Below are positions 1-9,270 of a DNA stretch of 64,000 nt, piece after piece; position 1 is the stretch's first letter; each line of letters opens with the position of its first letter. Both the position numbers and the translations under genes were made by a program. Origin of the DNA: Trachythela sp. YZ-2020 (lineage: Eukaryota; Cnidaria; Anthozoa; Malacalcyonacea; Clavulariidae); the NCBI GenBank assembly GCA_016169945.1, contig JADLSH010000393.1, positions 5,349,501-5,413,500 of the forward strand, read 5' to 3'. A model generated the notes under the pieces. It was not told the DNA's origin. It worked only from the letters and a program-made list of their open reading frames with translations, and did not search any database.

Positions 1-8
1 GAGCAACA

Positions 9-1076
9 GTGGTAGCTAATCGTTTGCAGTGTAAGCAACTGGAGGCGAAAGTTAAAAACCTACAAGCACAAATAGAGAAGAATTCGGTGAGTGTGAGTGA
101 GCCCTTTGAGAAGGATCTATTGACCATCATGAGTGGACAGAATCTAGATTCCACCCCACACATGAAGTTCTTTTGGGAACAACAAATCCACCTGCTGAAA
201 ACAAAGAAAATGGGACGCAGGTATCATCCCCAAATGATCCGATTCGCACTATCTATACACTGCAAATCTCCTTCTGCATATCGAGAGCTTAGAGACAGTG
301 GAGCTCTTATATTACCCAGTGAACGTGTTCTTCGTGATTACAAGAACTATTTTAAACCTGGAGCGGGCATTATTAAAGTGAACATTGAAGAACTGAAAGA
401 GAAATCTTCAAAGTTTACTGGAATCCAAAAGTATGTTGCGGTCATCATGGACGAGATGAAGATTCAGGAAAATCTTGTTTTCGACAAAACGTCTGGTGAG
501 CTGATTGGCTTCATTGATCTTGGGGATCCGTTAACCACTTTTGCCAATGTGGATGAAGATATCCCTATTGCATCCCATGCACTGGCTTTCTTGGTTAGGG
601 GGCTTTGCACCAATTTGAAGCATGTTGTTGCCTATTATTTTACTGGCAATGTGACATCATTTCAGTTGCTTCCATTGTTTTGGAAAGTGGTTGGAGTGCT
701 TGAAACAACAGTAAAATTATGGGTAATAGCAGCTGTCAATGATGGTGCTTCCCCTAACCGGAAATTCTTTGCACTCCACGTCAAGCTCGGTGGCACACTA
801 CCTGATGGTCTTGTTTACAAGACACCCAACCTCTTCTTTCTGGCTCGGATGATCTATTTCTTTGCGGACGTGCCTCATTTGATCAAGACCACCAGAAACT
901 GTCTCTACAACTCTGGCTCAGGCTCGTGTAGTCGGTACATGTGGAATGACGGTCAGTATCTGTTGTTTAGGCATATTGCTGACCTGTTCCACCATGATCA
1001 GCAGTATGCTTTGCACAGATTGCCCAAACTGACACTGGATCATGTTCTGTTGACTGGATACTACTCCAAGATGAAG
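9..1076 (+). CDS. P-element/THAP9-type transposase, exon 1 (5' partial)
   Basis: This exon encodes the central part of a P-type (THAP9-like) DNA transposase, a nuclear enzyme that cuts and rejoins transposon ends. It opens with a charged helix likely to be the coiled coil that follows the THAP domain, which would lie left of the window. Next come the family signature around MGRRYHPQMIRFAL and PSERVLRDY, then an RNase H-like fold. Two catalytic aspartates are visible: VIMDEMK (residue 148) and VNDGASPN (residue 245). The segment ending KTTRNCLYNSGSG...LPKLTLDHV is typical of the GTP-binding insertion. The frame runs on briefly past AAG at 1076, but the protein continues KMK|VKLAVQVL in exon 2, so 1077 (gtac) is taken as a donor. 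No stop interrupts the exon. The first in-window Met is not the true start. Confidence 0.85.
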
Positions 1077-1119
1077 GTACAAACTCTATTTTAGATTAGA
1101 ATTGTATAATTGATTAGTT

Positions 1120-1308
1120 ACTGTCGATGCAAAATTTGATAGAAAATTGCTCAACTTCCTGTTTGTGTGAATGGACCAATGGCTATTTGTTTCAGTGACT
1201 GATTGACCAATTGGGAACAAGGATGCCAGTAAACAGGAAGTTGAGCAATTTTCTATCAAATGTATTTTTCAAATTGATGAACTGAATTTTCTATTGCATC
1301 GACAGTAG
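1120..1308. mobile_element. Foldback MITE inside transposase intron
   Basis: The arm at 1120-1164 (actgtcgatgc...ttcctgttt) is repeated inverted at 1231-1260 and 1295-1308, leaving a short loop. It lies wholly inside the P-transposase intron (1077-1658) and would be spliced out. No coding potential. Confidence 0.7.
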
Positions 1309-1389
1309 GATTTTAGCTTTTAATTTTTATCTCTATCATAGCAGCTACTTTTGCTTGGCTGATCAAGTTAACCTTTATATTAAATATTT

Positions 1390-1636
1390 AACAATTATTC
1401 GCCGAAGGCAAGGTGAATAAAAACCGAGACGAAGTCGAGGCGAATAATTGTTTTAGTAAAATTACATAGGTGATTATTTGGAAAAAAATAAAGAATGCAC
1501 ATTTCAAAAATATTTTAATTTAATATTTACAATAAAAGCAGCTTAAAAACGCTTTAGGTGATTATCGCGTATTAATCCGAGGTAGCGCAACCAATCAGCG
1601 TTGAGAATTTTCAATAATCACCTATGTAATTTTACT
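1390..1636. mobile_element. MITE with 21-bp perfect TIRs in transposase intron
   Basis: A perfect 21-bp inverted pair lies at 1455-1475 and 1616-1636 (AGTAAAATTACATAGGTGATT and its complement). A second, internal palindrome at 1391-1450 has arms caattattcgcc / ggcgaataattg. The whole element fits between the transposase exons. It is non-coding. Confidence 0.7.
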
Positions 1637-1658
1637 AATGTATATTATTATGATTAAG

Positions 1659-2294
1659 GTAAAACTGGCTGTTCAAGTCCTGAGTATAACTGTTTCAACT
1701 TGTTTGCTGGAGAGTGAAGATCCAAGTGTTGTTGGCACTGCAGTGTTCTGCCAGATGATCAATGATTTTTTTGATTGTTCGAATGTCAGGTCATTGACGG
1801 AGCATGAAAGAAAGCGAAATGATCGGATCAAGCCCTACGAAAGCCCTGATGATGACCGTCTTGTTTGGATGAAGGATACTTTCCTGAAATACTTGGAAGA
1901 CTGGAGAGCAAGTGTTGCCGAAAGAGATGGTCCATACAAACCTATTCAAAGGGAAAAGATGTTTCTGTCCCGCCAGACCTATGAAGGTTTCAAGATAACC
2001 GTCCACTCGCACATCGAAGCCATAAAGTTTCTCCTTTCTGAAGGATTCTCGTATGTTCTTTCAGAACGCTTCATGCAAGATGTGATTGAGGACTACTTCG
2101 GCCATCAGAGAACTCTGCGAGGGCGGTCAGATAATCCTTCTGCAGAACAGTTTGGATACAATGACCTAACCCTTGCTGCTCAGAGAGACATTGCCCCATC
2201 AGTAAGTGGCAATTCAGGGGGAAGATATGGTAAGAAAAAGTGGTATGCTGTTAGTGACGAGCCTTTAAAGAAGAGAACTAGAAAAAAGAAATGA
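1659..2294 (+). CDS. P-element/THAP9-type transposase, exon 2 (C-terminus)
   Basis: C-terminal exon of the transposase begun at 9-1076. The acceptor AG lies at 1657-1658 and splicing restores KMK-VKLAVQVLS in frame. The motif FMQDVIEDYFGHQR carries the third acidic catalytic residue (E, codon at 2088-2090) in the Q..xE..FG..R setting of P transposases. The exon ends with a basic tail (KKRTRKKK) that could act as a nuclear localisation signal. With exon 1 this gives an intact D-D-E triad and no frameshift, so this may be a young copy, although the THAP end is outside the window. The stop is TGA at 2292-2294. Confidence 0.85.
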   Translation, partial: VKLAVQVLSITVSTCLLESEDPSVVGTAVFCQMINDFFDCSNVRSLTEHERKRNDRIKPYESPDDDRLVWMKDTFLKYLEDWRASVAERDGPYKPIQREKMFLSRQTYEGFKITVHSHIEAIKFLLSEGFSYVLSERFMQDVIEDYFGHQRTLRGRSDNPSAEQFGYNDLTLAAQRDIAPSVSGNSGGRYGKKKWYAVSDEPLKKRTRKKK

Positions 2295-2321
2295 CTTTTG
2301 TGCATGCATGTCAACAGACAC

Positions 2322-2575
2322 TTATAATTAAGTGCATGAAAATAATTTTGAACTATGTTAAAGGTCTCATATAAAGCTATTATAATACAAAGCAAACTAT
2401 GAACAAGAGACAACAGACAGTTATAAGTGCATGGAAATTATTTTAAAGGTCTTGTACAAATCTATAATATAAAGCAAACTCTGAACAAGAGACATTCAAG
2501 ACTCAATATTTGAGTGATACACAAACCAAGATTTTGATACGGTTTATTTATCACTCAAATATTGAGTTTTCAAAT
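2322..2575. repeat. Imperfect tandem duplication and hairpin, 3' of transposase
   Basis: Two imperfect ~88-bp copies (about 2322-2411 and 2412-2497) share the segments ...aaggtct...aaagcaaactctgaacaagagac. A hairpin follows, with arms at about 2499-2518 and 2551-2570 (actcaatatttgagtgat). It sits between the two convergent genes of the left-hand transposon and could serve as 3' processing or spacer DNA. Confidence 0.55.
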
Positions 2576-3172
2576 GTCTTTGTTTTGCGATCAATGGTTT
2601 TGGTCCTATAAATTGATTGCTATAGTCTATAGATAAGTATTGAATGCAGTGACAGTGTAGATTTATATGTATTTTAATGATAAACTATATAACTGCAAAT
2701 ATGTACAAAGTATGCTGGATTTTGGTTTAATTAATAGAAGTTCTACTGAAATCTCATGTCAGAAACTTGATGTTGTTCTGAGGGTAAATTAATGACTTAT
2801 TAATTAGTGACCCAATGATTGATGGTAAGATCCAGTCAATGTGATGCTACATCAAATTCTGGCTTATGGTTGTAAGTCTGCCTTGTATATTGAAAATCAG
2901 CTATATAATTCAATGGTTTTTTGAGCAACACCTCACCCTCTGACAAATCAGACTTGCAATCTCAGACTTGCAATCAATCCTTCAGCCACTATGTTTTGGC
3001 CAAAAAAGCCTTAACATTAATCTATATATATAATCTCATATCAACAGTGTTTTCATATATTCCTAATTCAAATATGTTTGAAAATAGTTCAAAATGCACT
3101 GATTACTTAGTATGGTATGCATTAAGCAATATATGCCAGTTACAATGAAAGTACAGTGTATGCAATTTTCAA
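2576..3172. other. Non-coding spacer between convergent genes
   Basis: AT-rich DNA between the transposase and the C2H2 gene. I see no conserved protein, RNA or clear repeat. It probably holds the 3' ends of both convergent transcripts. Confidence 0.4.
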
Positions 3173-4315
3173 TCATGACTTCTGACTCTGCCTTTTTAGT
3201 TCTTTCCGCAGTCCTTTGCTCCTTGCTGCTTTTTGTTGAATTTTAAATTTGCTTATGTAGTCTTTTGCATATGAAAAGCTGCGGACCTTTAAATATAGTT
3301 TTATAATGTTTTCCAGGCAAAGCTTGGTAGTTTGTTTTGACAACTCTTGGTTGCATCCGTGCAAAATGTTTTCCCATAGTGATTTGAGCAATGGTGACTC
3401 AAGTGCATCATTGCATAAGGTGTCGCATGGAATTTTCTTTAGTAAATCTTTTTGGTTGGCAATAAATTGTCGAAATATTACCTCGACAATCTCTACAATC
3501 TCCACCAAGTCCTTGCATGGTGTCACAAGTCCACCTCTACTGCGAGCATCAATATAGGTGTTCTCAACACCAGGACATTTCATATTTTGCAATAATGTCT
3601 GGAGCTCGTCATTGGGTTTACTTGAACATTTCTTTTGTAGTTTTGATAATAGGTACACAGCAATGTAAGACAAGGGTCCACGTTCATGTTCACTTAGTTC
3701 TGGGGGGTTGTCACTGGAAGGCATTTGCTGACTAGTATGTCCAGACTTAAACAAAGCCACTAAGTGGTCTGTCATGGAGATCATCACAAGGCTACATAAT
3801 GACTGATTTGTGCACTTCAAGAGGGCACATGATGTGGGGATAAGCTCATAGAATTCTGTGAGAAACTTATCTTGGTTTCGTTTCCCACAAAATCGCTCGT
3901 ATATCGGCAGTACAGCGTTGAACAGAGAATCGTTCGAGGTGATTTTCCCCAAATCCGATGTTATTTCAAGGTCCCAATAACCTTCCTCAGTTATTTTGGA
4001 CTTCACTTTATCCACAATGGAGATTAATCCGTCCTTTGTCAGTGCGGGGACGTCTTTATTTGCCGTAGTACTAGTTTTATCGCGATGTTTTGCATTCACA
4101 TGTCTGGTCAAGCCAGCTTTGGATTTGCAAACCTTGTCGCAACTATCACAAGGAAACTGCTTTTCGCCCACCATCTCCGCTAACGCTTCCACGAAATCAG
4201 TTTCTATATCTTCCTGGTCCTCTTCAAGAACAGCAATGGCGATTTCGAAGTTGAACGGCAACGTTTCTTCCTCGTATAGCTCTTCTTCGAGAAATGCCCA
4301 CTCCTCAGGCGACAT
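3173..4315 (-). CDS. C2H2 zinc-finger protein, probable accessory gene of the P-type transposon
   Basis: A 380-residue protein from the ATG at 4313-4315 (MSPEEWAFLEEE). The acidic N-terminus (EEDQEDIETDFVEAL) leads into one C2H2 finger: FPCDSCDKVCKSKAGLTRH with a final H in NAKH. Then comes a long helical domain with YIAVYLLSKL and SRGGLVTP, and a basic end. The frame is open upstream to about 4360 without an ATG. A different frame starts at an ATG near 4381 (MEESLEAIEAST) and is open only as far as this region, so the true start may involve a frameshift. A related, broken gene (FPCEFCAEICKSKGG) occurs in the second transposon at 51580, again facing a P-type transposase. I infer it is transposon-borne, perhaps binding transposon DNA. 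The function is not established. Confidence 0.75.
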   Translation of the reverse strand: MSPEEWAFLEEELYEEETLPFNFEIAIAVLEEDQEDIETDFVEALAEMVGEKQFPCDSCDKVCKSKAGLTRHVNAKHRDKTSTTANKDVPALTKDGLISIVDKVKSKITEEGYWDLEITSDLGKITSNDSLFNAVLPIYERFCGKRNQDKFLTEFYELIPTSCALLKCTNQSLCSLVMISMTDHLVALFKSGHTSQQMPSSDNPPELSEHERGPLSYIAVYLLSKLQKKCSSKPNDELQTLLQNMKCPGVENTYIDARSRGGLVTPCKDLVEIVEIVEVIFRQFIANQKDLLKKIPCDTLCNDALESPLLKSLWENILHGCNQELSKQTTKLCLENIIKLYLKVRSFSYAKDYISKFKIQQKAARSKGLRKELKRQSQKS

Positions 4316-4559
4316 TGCTTGCCTCGATATTCGCTCCTGTTGGCTCAGTACTAGCCTCAATCGCCTCCAAACTTTCCTCCATTATTCCTCTTTAAATAAA
4401 CTATTAAAAGACGGCGATTTCGGCTTCCTAACAATGTTAATTTCCGCAAAATTTGATGAAAACCGCAACACTGTAATATAATCCTCTATAAATCTCTAGT
4501 GTGGAATGCACCAAAAAGATCACGTGACAATTGTTTTCTTTGAGCCTCAACATAAATGC

Positions 4560-4618
4560 CGCCCGCTGCGATTTTGCTTTGAAGTTTACCGGCTAGCCAA
4601 ACCAGCTTAGTCTATTAA
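4560..4618 (-). repeat. Right terminal repeat of the P/C2H2 transposon, TTAA flank
   Basis: Read on the minus strand from 4614, the end contains GGTTTGG, 5 bases, then CGG and AAACTTCAAAG. The left end of the related element at 51142 has the same blocks with the same spacing. TTAA lies at 4615-4618, just outside. This fixes the right boundary of the transposon holding the genes at 9-4315. Confidence 0.65.
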
Positions 4619-4630
4619 CTGTGGTCCACC

Positions 4631-5055
4631 AAAGCAGCAGTAATGCTGATGTGCAACCTGTGGGCTGAGGTTGGTCTTTGCAATGGCTCTTTTGGAACTA
4701 TTGAGCAGATTTGGTTTGCAGAAAATATGGGCCCTCCAAACCTGCCAGTTGCCAGTATTGGTTAATTTTCCTGCACACTCTGGTCTTGCATTTCTAGACG
4801 TCTGTTCAAAATATATACCTGTGCCACCAGCTGATGGAAAGTACTTGTCAAGACAACAAGTTCCATTGAGGTTGAGGTATGCAATGACTATTCATAAATC
4901 TCGAGGACAGACACTAACAAAAGCTGTTGTTGATTTAGGAAAGGAGAAAAAGTTGCTGGGTGCACCTTTGTAGCTACGTCCAGGGTAAGATCGATTCATG
5001 ATATTGTGTTTGAACCAATGACGTTTGACTGCCTTAAAGCAATTGGGAAGAATAA
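4631..5055 (+). pseudogene. PIF1-like helicase C-terminal fragment, frameshifted
   Basis: Relic of the last motifs of a PIF1-family superfamily 1 helicase, as found in Helitrons and in free PIF1-like genes. The order is VMLMCNLWAEVGLCNGSFGT (from about 4640), a frameshift near 4755, then LVNFPAHSG, SRQQVPLRLRYAMTIHKS and AVVDLGK. After a second frameshift near 4965 come TFVATSRVRS and EPMTFDCLKAIGK. The IHKSRGQTL and SRVRS blocks correspond to late helicase motifs. The upstream P-loop part is absent. The fragment ends exactly where the Harbinger element begins (TAA at 5053-5055). Confidence 0.75.
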
Positions 5056-5347
5056 AGGTACGTTTACACATTGCGATTTTGTCGGGACGATTTTGACGAA
5101 TCATTGCGTGTTTGCGGGAAAATATTCACAACTCACCATTCACGACTAATCGTAGTGTGTAAATTAACATCCAACAAATTCATTTACGATTTAAAATATA
5201 AAAGAACGAATACGCAAAGAATATATAGATAATGCATATTAGAATAGTAAAAATATTACTTTTGTCGTGTAGTAATATATTTCCAAATTTTTAAATCTAT
5301 CTACTGTTAGAAATTGTGTGTGATGAAGCAAACAAAACTAAACAATC

Positions 5348-5581
5348 GTGTCGGAAAGTGAAAAAATAGCTCTTGCTTTTGCATGTTCATCGTTTTTTAT
5401 TACGATGGTGGCGATCAAAAAGCGAAAAAAAAGAAGAAAAATATCTGTTTGGGTCAAAGGTTTCTCGAGGGAAAAAGGGAAAGGGCAATTCGCTTTGCTT
5501 GTAAATGAATTACAAATGGGAAACAGTTTTGACTATCGTCGGTATATGCGAATGGATAGCGAACAATTTGAGGTATGCTAA
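5348..5581 (+). pseudogene. Harbinger transposase, N-terminal fragment
   Basis: The stretch KRKKRRKISVWVKGFSREKG, then GQFALLVNELQMGNSFDYRRYMRMDSEQFE, matches the N-terminus shared by PIF/Harbinger nucleases: a basic W-containing stretch, F..L..EL, and the F.YFRM....F block. The DDE core that should follow is missing. A stop occurs soon after, possibly at a former intron (GAG|GTATGC at about 5572). The matching C-terminus lies 1.5 kb downstream at 7059-7235. Confidence 0.65.
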
Positions 5582-5985
5582 ACACTTTTATAATGCATGG
5601 CGTCAATGGCAATGCTATTTTGTTTGTTTACGGGGGCAAGCAACAAAGTTGTTTTAACACTGCAAGACTTACCTTTAATGCATATCACTTGCTAGTTTGC
5701 ATTTCGCAGGGTCAGTTTGCATCGATCACATTCTTAAATATTAGCAAGCAACAAACAGATTTGAAGATATTAAAACAGGCACACTGGTGCAGTGCCAGAC
5801 ACTCTGGCATTTAGAGCTAACATTGACCTTGCTTTGTTACTTCAAGTCAGATTCTTAATCTTTAGATACATTTTTGACCAATTAAAAAAAAGGAAATCTG
5901 GCAAGTGCTTGTTTTGAAATATACAAATGTTTCAAATTATTTAGAACACAGCACTCATCTTAATATTATACAATTACTTTATGGT

Positions 5986-6265
5986 TTCCGTGTTTGGATG
6001 GCCTGATCCAAACACGCGGTAATGTTGCGAAAGTTAAGAAAAGCGCGCGAAATCTCGAGCCGAAGACGAGTGATTTTGCGAGCTTTTCTTAACTCGAGCA
6101 ACATTCCCAAGTGTTTGGATCAGGCCATCCAAACACGGAAAGTAATTTAATATGGAAACACGGAAAATCCATCCAAACACGGAAAATAATTGTTTTATAA
6201 AATAACAACAACACGATAGTCTTCCGTGTTTGGATGGCCTGATCCAAACACGGGTTTCGACCAAT
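5986..6265. mobile_element. Nested foldback element (palindromic MITE)
   Basis: The unit ccgtgtttggatggcctgat followed by ccaaacacg is itself a palindrome. It occurs at 5986-6016, inverted at 6111-6138, and again at 6223-6252. A gcgcgaaatctcgagc...gctttttcttaactcgagc stem lies between the first two. It is non-coding and has the cruciform-forming design of many cnidarian MITEs. It probably inserted into the Harbinger transposase gene. Confidence 0.65.
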
Positions 6266-6520
6266 CAGAGCACACGTTATATACATGTTATTTTATAAAT
6301 ATACATTCAAACACAAAATTGCTTAAAACCCATGCATGCGTATATATTTCAAAAAACGTAGACAATACATACAAGAGAATACATATTAAAATTTGGAATT
6401 CATGCTGAATATAATACACCTTGTGTGACTGTTTTTACAAATATTTACAATACTTGAACATTATGTATGTTATTACAGCTGATATTAAATAGTTCTCACT
6501 ATTTTCAGCTGAAACATTCT

Positions 6521-6920
6521 TAGAGGTGGACCATTAGAAAAGTGATGGGGGGGTGGACTTTTTCGACTTGCACAAATTTCTTTTTTATTTCCTGCTTGTG
6601 GCGAATTTTTTTTTCCTCTTATCCTTTGCACAAATATAAAACATACCTTTAAAAAGAAGAGGTGGTGAGGTGTATGAGGCTGTAGGTGGGTCCTCCCCCA
6701 GAATTTTTTGAATTCTTGAGCCTCTGTGGCTTGATTTCTTGCATTTTTTATAGTGACAGCTTTTTAATATATCCCATCTACTTGGCACTGCAGGAATTTT
6801 TTTCGCAAATTTGATCTTGCATGAATTTTTTTCGTTTAATTTTCCCTTGTGCGAATTTTTTTTTGCTTTTTCCCTACCCTCCCCCCCCCCTTCATCACTT
6901 TTCTAATGGTCCGCCCCTTA
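6521..6920. mobile_element. ~400-bp MITE with GGACCATTAGAAAAGTGAT termini
   Basis: GGACCATTAGAAAAGTGAT at about 6527-6545 is repeated inverted at about 6893-6911, in each case next to a run of G or C. The interior is T-rich with repeated gcgaattttttt units. No protein is encoded. A third insertion-like segment follows at 6975-7028 (poly-C then gggccccgcttcctacgccactg). Confidence 0.65.
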
Positions 6921-7058
6921 TTAACTTGTTCTTATTAAAAAAATAGTGTATTGTCATTCATATTTCAGGAACTCCTGAACAAAGTTACAAACCCCCCCCC
7001 CCCCGGGCCCCGCTTCCTACGCCACTGATTTGGGTTATTAGCTTCTCGGTTTCGGGTA

Positions 7059-7235
7059 TTCCACACCATGATAAGTCTTAAACCAGAGAGTGTTACCAAT
7101 ATCATCCTTGATTGCTGTTCATTACACAACTTCCTGATGAAAAGATCCATGAGTCTTTATGCCCCATCTGGTAGCATCGATATGGAAGTCAATGGGAATA
7201 TCCTAGAAGGCTGTTGGAGGAATGAAATAAGTTAA
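7059..7235 (+). pseudogene. Harbinger transposase, C-terminal fragment
   Basis: Reading from FHTMISLKPESVTNIILDCC through SLHNFLMKRSM to EGCWRNEIS and a stop. The order (hydrophobic helix, CxLHNFL, then a short tail) is the C-terminal signature of PIF/Harbinger DDE transposases. It is in the same orientation as the N-terminal fragment at 5348, so both are remnants of one gene whose catalytic middle was lost. Confidence 0.65.
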
Positions 7236-8337
7236 AGTAAGTTTGAGTCCCTGCCAAAAAGCAAGCAAAGAATGCAGAGGAAATGAGGGACATAATATGT
7301 AATTATGTCAATGATCCAGGTGCGATTTCTTGGCAATGGAAAGTTCTTCCATGAACTATAGTCTATACTTTTTAACACAAATTTTGGACAATGCATTGGC
7401 CGAACAGAGTAAACATATCATTGCACTAACAAATAAATTTAGCAATATTTGTATCATCTTATACTATAAACTTGAATTTTATTCATATTTTAAAAGTGCA
7501 TTGCACAAACCTTCAAACACTTGATCCAAATTAATATTCATATTGTGTTCCATTGTTCTTTAATGTACTGGGTAAATATCTTTAGAAAATGTTTGTAAAT
7601 GTTGAATAACGAGATGGAATACATATTATGCACATAGTCTTGCCTGTTGTTTATATTATGCAGTTATAAACTTAGTCTCGTGATCTGAGTTTCGATTCGG
7701 TCCCAGCTATATAAACATGTGCATCTACACGACAGTTCATTTTATTTTGATGCCTTTTCGTCGGTTTGTACCGAAAACCTTTTTGATGAAAAATACAAGA
7801 CGTAAAAACATCCAACTATTTTACATAAACAATCCTTTTCGTTTACTGAAAAAAATGACAAAATAAATTACTATAAAAAGAAAGCTACAAATGCAAAAAT
7901 GGTAAGATTTTGAGTGTTTAAATATAAGATCCTATTCAGTATTTAGCAGTCAAATTACCTATTAGGAAATAACTCGAACTTACTAAAAGACAATATATTA
8001 TTTAATATATACAACTGATAAAAACACTTGTGAATTGAACGGATTATTTATACTAGATTACAATTCAAAAATAATGTCAAAATATTCATAACATAATTCA
8101 CCCTAAAAAGTTAATAACGAAGTGGAACGGTACATTCTTTTGCAAAGTATGTCCACAAATTTTCGATTTTCTTCTGAATATCAGCAGCTAAAAAGTCAAA
8201 CCACAAAAAACTGCAATATTATATTTTAATATATGCATGTAACAGACTAATGTTGAGAACAATTAAAAATGTGTGCATTAAAACCACAAATTCATTAACA
8301 ACATCTAAAAAGTACCTGTGATTTTTTTCTCATTTCA
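7236..8337. other. AT-rich non-coding stretch
   Basis: No conserved protein, RNA or clear inverted repeat was seen. It lies inside the decayed Harbinger element, between the transposase remnant and the non-LTR stub. Confidence 0.35.
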
Positions 8338-8848
8338 ATGTCTGCAGAATGATCTGAGTTACCTTGTGAATTGGTGTAGCATCTGGAAGATGGACTTAAA
8401 CCAATCGAAATGTGGAGTTATGAGTATCACAAGAAGTCAACAACCAATCAAGAGAGAATATCAACTTTGTGGTGGTCCTTTGAAAGTCTTTAGTTTTCAA
8501 AAAGATCTTGGAATCATTGTTACTAACGACCTCAAATGGAACAAGCAGGTGGAAGAGACGACATCAAAAGCGAACTCAATGCTAGGCTTCATACGACGAA
8601 CAACCTTCGACACACGAAATGTTAACGTCCGAAAGATCTTATACCTTTCCCTGGTTCGAAGCAAATTAGGGTATGCCGTGTATATGTAATTGTAACTGTA
8701 TTGCTATAATATTTGTTGGGGACCCCGTTATTGGAGATATCTCTGTGGTCAGTTCCTGCCTGTGTTGTATGTAGATTAATTGTGTATTCTTATTTATGTT
8801 TGTTGGCAAATCTTGTAAAATAAAAAAAATAAAAAATAAAAAAAAGTA
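8338..8848 (+). pseudogene. 5'-truncated CR1/L2-like RT tail with 3' UTR
   Basis: The last third of a non-LTR reverse transcriptase: LSYLVNWCSIWKMDLNQSKC is the post-catalytic W...W...N..K block, followed by KDLGIIVTNDLKWNKQV and MLGFIRRTT. It ends with a stop near 8686 and about 150 bp of 3' UTR, finishing in an A-rich tail (aaataaaaaaaataaaa, up to 8848). Such 5' truncation is the usual product of target-primed reverse transcription. It probably inserted into the Harbinger Myb gene. Confidence 0.7.
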
Positions 8849-8880
8849 ACCTAAAGCTTTCCTTCGCTAAAACTCGCTTA

Positions 8881-9123
8881 TCACAGTCGTTGATACTCAT
8901 GCGTTTGCTTATCGTACAGTTGCGGATATTTATACCACTCAGAAATTAGTAGTGATGTTTCATTGTCTGTAAACGCTCTGCTTTTTTTCTTCACATTTTT
9001 TTGGGCAGGATTCTCAACAATTTCTATTTCTTTGCTAGCATTTTCTTCCGAAATAAGTTCGCCATTTGCCATCACTGCTGCCATTTTAAGTAGTAATTTT
9101 TTTAATTTTTCAACGCGCTTCAT
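8881..9123 (-). CDS. Myb/SANT-like DNA-binding gene of the Harbinger element (partial)
   Basis: Eighty codons with a basic, Lys-rich start. They then run into RAFTDNETSLLISEWYKYP, the first helix of a trihelix/MADF-Myb-like domain of the kind encoded next to Harbinger transposases. That partner protein helps bring transposase to DNA in the nucleus. The frame ends at a TGA that overlaps GTGATAAG, a possible splice donor. The remaining exons appear lost or displaced by the RT stub immediately downstream. It is divergent in orientation to the transposase pieces. Confidence 0.5.
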   Translation of the reverse strand: MKRVEKLKKLLLKMAAVMANGELISEENASKEIEIVENPAQKNVKKKSRAFTDNETSLLISEWYKYPQLYDKQTHEYQRL

Positions 9124-9270
9124 GTAGTAGTCCTATAGCAACCTACGATAAATCGTAAAAATCTGTACCTTTGCTACAGATTTTCTCACGATTTTTCGAG
9201 TTGGGATTTGCTGACGCAACAAGTTGCGATACAATCGGATGGCTATTTACACACAACGATTTGTCATCAT

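Larger units (their letters stand above)
5056..9270. mobile_element. Decayed PIF/Harbinger transposon with nested insertions
   Basis: The left end (AGGTACGTTTACACA) starts after a TAA, the target type used by PIF/Harbinger elements. The same terminus occurs on the complete MITE at 26746-26932. Inside lie an N-terminal and a C-terminal fragment of a Harbinger transposase (+) and a Myb/SANT-like partner gene (-), the usual two-gene set. Subterminal units around TTTACACA..CGATT recur at 5062, 5166 and about 9247. The right terminus is not clean, so the 9270 boundary is approximate. The middle of the transposase has been replaced by MITEs and other inserts. Confidence 0.6.

Noticed and set aside
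3996..4481. 161-codon plus-strand frame (MDFTLSTMEINPS...)
   Set aside because: Overlaps the C2H2 gene in antisense; low complexity Ser-rich text mirrors the acidic N-terminus of the real gene.
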